64,000 nucleotides of DNA from Watersipora subatra (Eukaryota; Bryozoa; Gymnolaemata; Cheilostomatida; Watersiporidae), in the NCBI RefSeq assembly GCF_963576615.1, contig NC_088711.1, positions 14,741,869 to 14,805,868 on the forward strand. Direction: 5' to 3'. The notes below the pieces were generated by a model. The model had not been told where the DNA came from. It made no database searches and saw only the letters and a list, made by a program, of their open reading frames with translations. Made by a program: the position numbers and the translations under genes. This document shows positions 1 through 11,300 of the stretch, piece by piece (positions within the stretch are counted from its first letter, which is position 1; each line of letters opens with the position of its first letter).

Positions 1-490
1 CATAATTTGTTTAAGTTCATGGTCTTCGCTCATAACGCTTATTGGTATATACTAAAGTGCAGTCACATGCGCATTCATTAAACTATAAATCTGCCATTGG
101 CAACTCTATCACACAAATGATGCACATCTTTTGATTAAAAAGGCAACAGAAATAATCTAAATTGCAAGACTAAGCTTTTGACTAAGTGCTTAAAAATAAA
201 GCGAAACATATCTCACAAATTTTTATTCACAAGCAGTTAAATGCAAACTTTTCCTAATGCCATTCAATGCAGAGGTCGGCGATGTAGTTCATTGTAGTGA
301 AATGTATTCAATTGAGCTACCACGCCAAAGCTAAACGTTTGCAACAAAAGTGTGTCCATCACTCAGTTATATAAAACTGATGTTATTATAAGTGCAAGTA
401 CTGATATTACATATTTATATGACTAGCTGACTACTAAAACAAAGTTTGTAAAAACAATAATGAATAATTTCGACATCTGATAAGATTTAC
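1..490. other. Non-coding flank, no feature seen
   Basis: AT-rich sequence with no open frame of note, no clear splice-bounded exon and no recognisable repeat termini. It is followed directly by the 5'-truncated LINE fragment that starts near 498. Confidence 0.5.
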
Positions 491-497
491 ATATTAA

Positions 498-1265
498 CAT
501 ATGACATTTAATCCAGAAAAGTGTATCCACATGCAGGTGGGCAGGTCGACACCAGATTTTAAACTTTTTATGAACGGAATTTTTATACCACAGGCGAATG
601 GTCTGAAATATTTGGGGGTTTTCATACAAAGCGACATCAAGTGGCACGAGCATATTTTAAACATTACTAAGAAAAGTAATAAGGCACTCGGACTTATCCG
701 ACGCTGCCTTTTTAATGCAAGCATATCAACAAAAATTGTCGCCTATAACACAATTGTTCGACCATTACTCGAATATGCCTGTCAGGTATGGTCACCGCAC
801 GCAAAAGGCTTAACTGACAAATTAGAAACAATTCAAAGACGGGGGGTTCGATGGATTTTCAGACTCGGGCCTATGGATAGTGTCACAGAGTGCATGCGTG
901 TAAATAACATCCAAGAACTAAAAGATAGAAGAGAAGATTTGGATTTGAAATTTTTAAAAAGAATTGAGTTTGGTCTATATGAACTAGACCTCAATAACTA
1001 TATCTCTTTTAACCCATCCCACCAAACCCGTCATGGAGTAGTCCACCCACATTTTAGGATAGACCAATATAAGCACTCTTTTTATAATAGAATGGCACCG
1101 AATGTTGTGGGTCAGGGCGTTGATGACTCCCTCAGTTTTTAATGCGATCTTAGTGTTGCAGCAAATTAGGTTTTAGCGTTCTTATCAATCATTTTATCTC
1201 AAATTTTATGTTCATATAATGCCCTCGGGCGTATTGGACAGATTCGAATATATATATATATATAC
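498..1265 (+). mobile_element. 5'-truncated non-LTR retrotransposon (RT C-terminus)
   Basis: An open frame from 501 to 1142 encodes 213 residues matching the end of a reverse transcriptase of the Jockey/CR1 kind: FNPEKC near the start, then YLGV followed by a SDIKWHEHI-type segment, and the usual basic C-terminal domain (RPLLEYACQVW, RRGVRWIF). The RT palm with the FADD box is absent, so the copy is 5'-truncated, as is normal for LINEs. After the stop comes a short 3' UTR ending in a (TA)n tail at about 1249-1264. Not functional. Placement in a clade is inferred from motif style only. Confidence 0.85.
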
Positions 1266-2353
1266 ATTACATTTAGTATCACACATCGCGCTGAGTAATT
1301 TTTTGTAGCTACTTAAACACGCTACCGACTGTTGTAATTTGTTCCACACTAAGCTTTCACACGTGCAAGCGTTATGTTACTTATGCCACTATAGTTAAAC
1401 ATTTAGGTTATTTTGTCACAATACGTTAGTGGTGAATTTCTTTGGTAGAATAAGTAATTCGTGGTATGTCCACAATCCATCAATAACATAAACGCTGCCT
1501 ACCGTTGGTTTTAATCATCCGTCTTTACCAAAAATGTTTTCCTAAAGAAAACGAGGCTGGGATCAATAAGTTTTGTCATTTAGAAGGACACTTGTATACG
1601 TTTTTTTACAGCGACCTTGATGCAAGGTAGTCGTTTTGGAAGCGATTAAAAACACGCTCAGTCTCATTTACTGTTTTTAGCTCTTAGCCCTCGAATCTAA
1701 CTTGCTGCTAACTAGCCGTTCTTGTAATAAGATCTGTACGTCAACTAGCGTTTATAGTCGGTAGGACACATGTTTGAAATAGACGTAAATAGTTCGATAA
1801 AACCTTTGGATTGGGCATTACGATTTTTCATGCCGGTATACCAGACAGAATTGATCGCTGATTATGTTTGCTGGTAGCTTTATGGAATTAAACCAGCGCT
1901 GATTATAGTACATACAGCGCTTTACGCTGCTAAGCACTGCCCATTTTTCAAACCGAGTTAGGAACTGCGGGCTAGAAACTCACAAACCGTGATCATTTTT
2001 AGATCTGACCTTGATTACCGTATAACTACGTACGCATAATGAAGAGGTGTGTGTGTGATACATGTACTGTGATATGAGAAAGACACTGCGTTTGATGAAC
2101 GATAAGCACTCAGGATAATCGGGACGGGTATAACTGGAGTGTCTCAGAACCTACATGCAACCTCAGAACCTCTATGCATGCATAGAGGTTCTGAGGTTGC
2201 ATGCAGGTTCTGAGACACTCCAGTTATACCCGTCCGGATAATCGCGCTTGGAATTAAATCAAAAAATCATCTCCCCCTTCTAAACGATCGACATCAAGAG
2301 GGATAATTCCTTGTCATTCCCTATACGTACATACATGTGCGTGCTTAGCAAGT
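1266..2353. other. Upstream region of PBDC1, no gene seen
   Basis: No supported exon. The only clear structure is the foldback element at 2122-2235. The promoter and 5' UTR of PBDC1 presumably lie in the right part of this interval, but no convincing TATA box or other core element was seen. Confidence 0.45.
2122..2235. mobile_element. 114-bp palindromic foldback MITE with 9-bp TSD
   Basis: Two 57-bp arms (2122-2178 and 2179-2235) are reverse complements with one mismatch and no spacer. The ends are GGACGGGT...ACCCGTCC. The 9-mer GGATAATCG lies immediately outside both ends (2113-2121 and 2236-2244) and reads as a target-site duplication. 9-bp duplications are typical of Mutator-like (MULE) elements, so this may be a minimal MULE-type MITE; family assignment is inference. 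It ends 118 bp before the PBDC1 start codon. Confidence 0.85.
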
Positions 2354-5300
2354 ATGGCAGCCCCCAGCTCGTGTCCCGCTGAAATTGCTCAACACCTTGG
2401 CATCAATTCTTTGGTAATGTAATATTTATTTAATACTTGTGTGTTTTAAAACAAAGCATTTACTAATTGATAACTAGTGTTTTTTACAATCCTTGTGACA
2501 AAATAGTTTCCACGATGGTCATAATATGCCTAGAGTAAAATTCATAAAACCAATTCGTTACATGTATTGAATAACCTTTGTATCATAAACGCTGAAGTAA
2601 ATCCGATAAAAATGTAAGCGATCTGTTGTCAATTCATGACTGATTCTTGCCCAGACACTGAGTCCTAGTCTTGGTAAAGTCAATGATAGACAGCCCCACG
2701 CACTGGGGGCTGTAGACCTATATCATTGGTAAAGTTGTCGATTCATCGTATGACTTTGTTAGAGCTGGATGGGTCTCTTCCCTGCCGAGGGTTCTCATTA
2801 ACAAACGCTGTTGCTGACTTCTTTGTTGACGCGGGATCATATCAAGTTTAAGGGCCAGATAAGTTTTAAAAAATTACGAGAAGATACAAGTGTTCTGGAT
2901 CTGGATGATGTTTAGTCCCTAGAGCCTCATGAGAAGCAAGAAAGGGACCCTCCGATCGCTAGCTTTTTTTTTGTTTTTTTTTTTTTGTTAGTCCGCTACA
3001 ATCACCCCAGTACGGATCTCCCAAGATGTCCTGAGGACGAATCCCTGCAAAAACTGACCAGAGTCACAGGAGAGGGCGTTTAGATTGTTAGAACGTGTGG
3101 TCATGTAGTGAGTAGATGCGTTCATTTTGGTCAGTGTGTCATGGATGGATGGAAACGTATCTTTGTTTGATACGATATTAATGTACAAAGACAATCTCTG
3201 TTGCTGTCTTCTGTGTTTTAAGGACTTAAAGCCACACATGAATTTTTCTTCTGAGACGGACACCTCTCTGCCTTTAATATTTTTAATGAACCTCACAGCT
3301 TTATTTTCTATGCGTTCCAGCATGTCGGAATGCGTGGCTGTATGAGGGTCCCAGACCTCGGCTGCGTATTCAAGAACAGGTCGACACAGCTGCTTATAAG
3401 CAATCAATTTCACTGCGACTGGGGCATCACTAATAGTATTTTTTAACAATCCAAGGATGCGTAATGCTTTCATACAAATACATTCAATATGTGTATTCCA
3501 CTTGTTGTCTTTTGAAAGGTACACACCAAGGTATTTTACAGTGTCACATGTGATTAAAGGGGTGTTCCCGAGATGGTAATTTATGGGGTATTTGTCTGTA
3601 AGCGATGTTTTCCCGAATGAAACAATAGTGCTCTTTTTGGCGTTAAATAACATACCATTGGACTGTCCCCATTGAAATAGGTTATCGAGGTCAGTTTGTA
3701 ACAGTGTCATGTCGTTTGAGTTTGTAATAAGGTGATATACTAGAGTATCATCGGCAAAGAGGCGTATAGAACTATTGGTAACACAGTCAACTATATCATT
3801 TATAAACAAGATGAACAGAGTAGGGCCTAGTACGCTCCCCTGCGGGACTCCTGATGTGACCTGTACTGGATCCGACATCCCACCTCCTACCAGAACTCGC
3901 TGAGACCTACCTTGGAGGAAGGATGCTATCCAACGTATAAGTATGGGATTTATACCGAAGCCTATAAGCTTAGTTAGGAGTTTGCTATGATTTACTACAT
4001 CGAACGCTTTAGAGAAATCTAAAATGGCTGCGTGTACAATGGATCCGAAGTCATTAAATTTGGGTATGTCATGGTTTACTGTTATCAGTTGGGTACAACA
4101 CGAGAGACTTTTTCTGAAGCCGTGCTGGTTTGAGGAAATTTTGTTTGTAAGCTGCGCATTTAGCTGGTGAACGATTATATGTTCCAATAATTTACAGCAT
4201 ATATAAGTTAGAGAAATGGGGCGATAATTGGATGGTGAAGTTCGACTACCTTGTTTATAAATAGGAGTCACGTGGGCAATTTTCCATTCTTCGGGCAAGG
4301 TACCTGTTTGAAGTGAATAGTCAAATATGCTCGTCAAAATAGCGGCTGTTCCTTTGGGGTCTAGAGTGAGTTGATTTTTTCCAATCTTGTCTGGGCCTGC
4401 GGCCTTACCAGTTTTCAGGTTATCTATTAATTTTAATACTACGTTGGTTGAGATCGAAATATTTTAGGGATCGGCAATAAATGGCAGTGTAGGTAGAGGG
4501 GAAGGTTTCGAGAAGACGCTCTGAAAAAAAGAATTTAGTATATTAGCAGTTTCATAATCATTTTCAGCCAATACTCTATTGTCTTGTTCCATCGACACAA
4601 TTTTGTTTGCATTTCCTTTTAATTCTTTTATATATCTATAGAAGGGTTTGGTGTCACCCTCCACCAGTGGATTGTATAGTCTATTGGTCATGTAGTCTTT
4701 TTTGAGGTTTTTAAATAACTTTTTGTTACTTCGACGTAGTTGTTTGTATTTATTAAGTAATTCACTGTCTCCTTTTTTCTTATACAAGGAGTATAACTTA
4801 CGTTGCTTGTTGCATGCACGCTTTGCAGATTTATTAAACCAGAGTGGTTCGTTTGGCCTTTTAGGCTGTCTTTGTCTGGTAGGAACATGATCATTTATTG
4901 CATTATGTAAGCCAAGTTTAAAAATGTTCCAAACGTTGTCTATGGTACCTCCAATGCCTATACACTCCGTTACCCGTTTGTGAATTTCAGCTAGTGACTT
5001 CTCAAAATTGGGCAAGTCAACTTGCTTGAACAGTCTAATAGGAGGTAGGTCTACATTGTTTTGAAGTTCCGCTGTCTGCGAAGTGGATATGTTTATTTCG
5101 ATCATATAGTGGTCACTAAGACCAGGCTGTATGACGCTTGTATTCGTTATTCGGTAAGACAGGTCTGTACATACTAAGTCTAATGTGTTTCCAGCCACAT
5201 GAGTGGGATCAGTTATTAGCTGGTCAAGTTGTAAGTCAAACAAATTGTCAAGGAAGTCTTTGTAGTGGGACCGGTTTGCCCCAACTATAACTTTTTGTTT

Positions 5301-8300
5301 CCAGTCTATGCCTGGTAAATTGAAATCACCAATGACTAGTAATTTGTTTGCTGGGTATGTTTGTTTGAGCTTATGTATGTGAGAGAAAAGATCATCAATA
5401 CTGTTTTTGGTAGGTCGGTAGTAACATAATAAAGTACGAAATTGTTTTTCATGTTCTTCTTCTCTCCTGTTGAGTCCTTACAGGAGAGAAGAAGAGAGGG
5501 TATGCATAAACTGTTTGTAAGATGTGCTGCCGAGGGCATAGAACCACCATTCAAATGCGAAAACATAGGATACAATACCCGCCAAAAATCAAACACCTAT
5601 ACTCCATATATAAGAACTAATGTATTCTATCAGTCCTTTTGGCCCCGTACACTAAGAGAGTTAAGATCCTGATAAGATGATGTAAATATATATATATGTT
5701 TATTATACAGACCTGCCAGCCCAAGAGTGGGGCAATGCGTGAGATTTGGTTTTGGGGCAATTGATGTATCAATGATAGTGTATATAAAATTGTGGAAATT
5801 GGGGCAAAAATCTCACGCATTTTCATTTTTTCTTTGGGGTGATTGCGTGAGTCTCACGCCCAATGCGTGAGAGTTGGCAGGTATGTGTATATATAAATAA
5901 ATAGAAAAACACAATATAATTTTTAAGAAAATCTTATTTTGAAACCACTTATTAGTGTAAACACACCGAGTTCCCACGCCCCTTACGCACTTGCTGTGCG
6001 GTCTAAGTGGGAAAATATAATAATAATAATAATATAATAATAAGTTTTCCCATGATATCGGTGATTCCTCTAGAGCCTTTGATTTCTGGTATAAACCTTA
6101 ACACTTGTTTTTTAAACTGCTACAAACTAGTTATTTCTCCCTTGTTACTTGGATCTCAGACTGCAGCTGTGTACTTTAGATGAGACATACAAAGATATTT
6201 ATATCCTAAGAGTTTAGCCCTCTGAGACGCCCAATGATGTGCATGCTTGATCATGCCTAGTTGCCTCTTCACTGTTGTAATTTAGACTGTATGCTTATTG
6301 AATCTCAAATTCTCTTGTGGTGACATTCCTAGGTACCGGCTTTCTGCTACTTGCTTCAGCACATTGCCTCTGAGCTCGTATACTGGCATAGAATCCTTGA
6401 GGGGGTGGGGGGCAGTTGTTGAATGCTAAGATTTTGCTTTTGTTGACATTGAATTCCCCATCTTGCAGCCCATGTTCCAAGCTTAGATAGGTTTTTGCTG
6501 GAATAATGTAACATCTAGGGTGGGTGAGACTTCCGGATAGAAAAGAGTATAATCAACAAATAGAGCTACGAAACAGTCTATACTTTCTGGTTATTCGTTT
6601 ATGATTAGTAAAAATAATACTGGTTCAACAGATCCTTATGGAACACCAGATGAAACCAGGAGAGAGCTAGACATAAAGCCATCCAGTTGTCTCGTTGTGA
6701 TCAATTGACTCATTGTGATCTACCAAATATAGAAGGCTGAGGATCCACTCAATAGTTAATCATCTATTTCTTCAATCTTCTTAAACTTATCCATCAGTAG
6801 AGCATGTGGCACTGTGTTGAAAGCTTTTGAGAAGTCTAAAACTGCTGCGTGGATACTTTTAAGTTGATCAACAGAACTGAGGATGTTGTTGAGCATTGCA
6901 CATATCTGCGTCTCACAAGGTAGTCCTCTCCTAAGTCCATAGTAGAGGCATTTCTCTACTTTTTGCGAGCAGATTTCTTTGTACGTTGTACTGTAAGATC
7001 TCTCATGGGATGCCAGTTAGTGAGATACATGTAGGTCAATAGTTATTTACTTCGTCTGTGAACCCAGATTTGTGTATACGCGTGACATTGGCTATTTTCC
7101 ATGCTAACGGCAATTTCCCTTGCTCTAGAGATTTAAAAAAATCTTAGTGAGACAGCTTGTGTGGTGTCAATCATTAGGTCTTGTTTTTTAATGCCATTGG
7201 GGCCAGGAGCTTTATCAGGTTCAAGGTCTTGTATCAGTTTTATCCCGCCTTCTACATCTGTTTTTGGAAGATTAGCAACATGAGAGATTGTCTAGTCTGC
7301 TAATGAGTGATCCTTGTTAACCTTTTCGCAGGTGAGTTTTTTGGGGCTATTTGGGATATTTAGTCATTTAATTGCAGCCATCACAAACATTTCATAGATT
7401 GGAATCCCTTTCCAACACGGCTCAAATGGGACGTAGTTGAACACGATGGCTTCTGTTTACGCTTTCATGCAACCTTGTTCGTCGAAATATTTTCACAAAT
7501 ATGCTTCACGCATTCAATAAAACCATGTCTATTGTTCTTACGTGTCTATTTCATCATCATTGTAATGCTGTCACTTTGAACACTGATATCTCAAAACCTA
7601 CCGTAAAAATTTGTTCAATTTTTTAACCTTAGCTCGAAGGAGTGCATATTATCTTCTGATAAAAATGAGGAGCCTGTTGGTCAGCTGGGATAGTCGAAAA
7701 ATGCTGCAGAAAATGTTCGCGTCATTTGGCAGGAAGTATGGGTCACATGATCAGATTACGACTAGATGATTAGACCAGGCTGAAACGAAACTGTAAAGTA
7801 GCGAGCATCTATATTTGATACGGGCTTTCCGGTGGAAACGGAAGTATTTGTGTCATAAACTAGATGAGACGTTTTATATTGAGCCTTTTATTGGCCTTTA
7901 ATTTCACGTGATAACATCACGTGTCAAAACAATAACCACAACGTTTGAGTACGTCATCAAAGTAAAGAGATTCTAAACTAAAGAATTTTCGCGATGGCTG
8001 CGATTAATTAACTGTTCGTTTTTGAGGTTTTAAGAGCTTGTAATCACATTTCCACATATTTTGCACCTACAAAACAGCAAAGTAAGACATGGTGAACCTT
8101 TTGATACCAAATAACTGTAATGTGAATTTTGTTGGAAGTAAACCTTTAATGTTATTTTACTTTATAGCAGAAAGAAGAATTTTTGTTGATTTTTTTAGTA
8201 AATTCCAATTTTACTGGTTTTCTCCAGCCGTTTGGAAAATATTGAGCTTTTCACAAGAAAATTGCAACCCTGCTAATAAGTGTCTATTCTAACTATCGTA

Positions 8301-11300
8301 CTTTCCTTACAATGATTGGTCTGCCATGAAAGCTGGTTACAATAGATCTAATAATCTTCTTGGCTGTATTCCATTATCGTATTCGGAGAGCAAAAATATG
8401 CAGCCTTTCTGGGCCTGCACCTTTGATTTTCTAATATATGGATTAAGCAAGTGAGTACACGAGTTCATTTAGTATTAGTTCTATGATGTCTGCAGTTACA
8501 TGCAACAATCTTGATTTTAGAACTCAACTGAACTCGCATCAACTGCCAGTGTCCTATCTAGGCCTGCCAATGAATTTGGAAACAGTGTGAGTATGTTTTT
8601 GTAGTCTTTTTTACAAACCAGATTAAGTTCTTCTCGATGATCTATATGACTGCGAGCAGTTTTGGATAGTCTATCCAACAGTGAATGTTTGGCCGAAAGG
8701 TAAAAGTTCTCAGTTGAGTTCTACCATGTAACCTTACAAAATGTCGGTTGAAATTTTGTTTCTCTTTGATTTGTCTTCATTAGTTTACTGTTCATGCTGA
8801 ATTTGCTTCTTCTTGAATTTGTTTTCCTTTTTTCATTGTAGACTGATATCGAAATGCAATGGGCGATGAAGTCATCTGCTCATGCGGAAACATATTTCAA
8901 CGTAAGCAGCTGGTTTACATTATGTCTCCGTTTGGAGTAGTATGCCACTAAAAATGGATCTGGTGTAAAAAGACATTCTTCTTGATGTTGTAGATTCTCA
9001 CCTCGACCGAACCAAAATTTTTGAAGCTGACAAAATGTGACGATGAAATATACAACCGGTTTAGACAAGAATTCCCAGATGAAAAGATAGACCAGCTGAA
9101 CATTGATAATATAAAGTCCGACAAAGGAAAAGAGGTAAATTTTTTATGAAATTATTTTTCAGTTGCAATCTATCACCCATCTGATCAAATGATAGATTGT
9201 TTCATTAAGGTAAAGGTTATTTCAGATATTGACGAATCAACTACATTAATTACGAATGATCACACTGGCGAGTAGAAGGCGTTACGATTAATAACTGAAT
9301 TTTCTATAACATGTTTTTTTTATCGACAACTGATGAGCAATCAGTTAACAATTAAGAAAGCGGTAATGAATGCGATGTATAATAATAATTCGTTATAGTA
9401 TTTGATGGCATGATCAAATTAAATTCTAGTGCTTTTGTTTGTTAGTCAGTCGATAGGGCAAAATTGTTTAGAGTTATCAGTTAAAGGTGAATTGGCTAAT
9501 GGAGAACTCAGTGATGCATATCAATGTGGCAAGTTACCTCAGTCAATAATGATTGACTGCCTCAATTCTCTCTAGCATTAATGTTAGTTTTATTTTACTT
9601 GGTGGTTTGTATTTGCATGCGTAATTTGTGCATTTAGAAATGGCGACCATTCTGTGAGGCATTCAAGGATCAAGTTGATGAATACAACTTTTTGTCACTT
9701 ATCAGAACTGATTGCACAGGAGACTATACAGAAGAGAATACTTTTGTTGGTAAGCATCTGTATTGCCAATCCCTTTTCAGTTTTGCTGATTTTATTTTCA
9801 TGCACCGTACTTTTCGGACTATTAACCACACCTTTATATAAGCCGCATTTGCTTTATTTTCAAAAAACAATAATAAAACAATACATTAGCCGCACCTTTG
9901 CATAAGCCGCAGAACTCAGGACGGTGATTTTTAGCACAGCAGCAAATTTTGCTAGTTAAAATGAACCAGTGCCGTTAGGCACGGTTCCGTATTAACCGAC
10001 CCTTTTTAACCCAGTGCCTAATGGAACATTACCGTTAAGCGTTGTTTCATTTTTTCTTTCACCGCTATTACGAGGCGAACTAACCGGAGATTCCTGTTGA
10101 TGCGCCCTAGCGGTGAAAGAAAAAAGCCACAGAATAGCCGTACCCTTATATAAGGCTCATGGCTCAAAACATCAGAAAAATGTAGCGGCTAATAGTCCCA
10201 AAAGTACGGTACATATTTACCCTTTCTTCAGTGTCTATATTCTTAATATTGACTGTTCTTATCCACAAATCACGTGCAAAATATGGACTTGAGGATGTGT
10301 TTAATCTTTGAAAAAGCTAAGGAGGCTTATACCATTTGCAACTCACCTAAGTAGAGTAGCTAGTAAAACTTACTATTTGATGAAGATCCTTACAAGTGAT
10401 GTACTGTTGTAATGCCTCCTTCATATTGCGACACATTCAGGTTGTTACTTAGGACCAGAGCTGTGCTCAAGTACTTTTTTTTAGTTCAAGTAGAGTAAGC
10501 GAGTGCTCAAAACAAAATCGAGTACAAGTACAAGTATACACATGTTTTTGCCTTCCGAGTACAAGTAGAGTATCATAACTTGGTTCCGAGTACAAGTAGA
10601 GTTATCTCTCAAATTTCAAGTTCAAGTAGAGTTTTCCTTCTGAATTTCAAGTACAAGTATAGAGTACATTAATCAAATATCAAGTGCTTTTTATTAAATT
10701 AACGTAAAACGAACAAACAAGTAAAACAGCCAAATTAACCAGTACAGGTAGGCCTATATATATATAATATGATAATGATTAGGGTATGATAATAATATGA
10801 TAAAATCATATGATAATATAAAAGTATGATGTCCAACTATCCCCGGGTTCTAGTTTTCTTTATTTATACTAGGCCCTGCAGCCTGCTGCATTTGCAGAAA
10901 ATGAGGTTCTCCAGAACGGCATCGATCATTGAGGCGTGATGTGGCCTCATCAAGATGCCAGACACTTCTCACAGACACTTAACTATCATACCATGTTACT
11001 TGCACAACATTTCAGTAGTCTATGTGACCTTGGATTGACATTTCAATAAGAAAAAGCCCTTGTTCCAACATACATTACACACGTACAGAGTACAAACAGA
11101 GAAATTGTGGTGCTGAACAAAGCTGGTAGTACACAATACAAATTGGATCACAGTTTAGGTAAAGTAAAGAGAAATATTGTGTCAACAGGGAGTTGACAAT
11201 TCCCTGGTGCAAGTAAGAGTAGAGTATATTTGATGTAGAGTAGAGTATTTTGATGTAGAGTAAAGTAGAGTATTTAAGTTTGCAAGTAGATTCCGAGTAC

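Noticed and set aside
5442-5672. Independent small gene of 76 codons
   Set aside because: The protein matches a LINE reverse-transcriptase C-terminus and is followed by a (TA)n tail.
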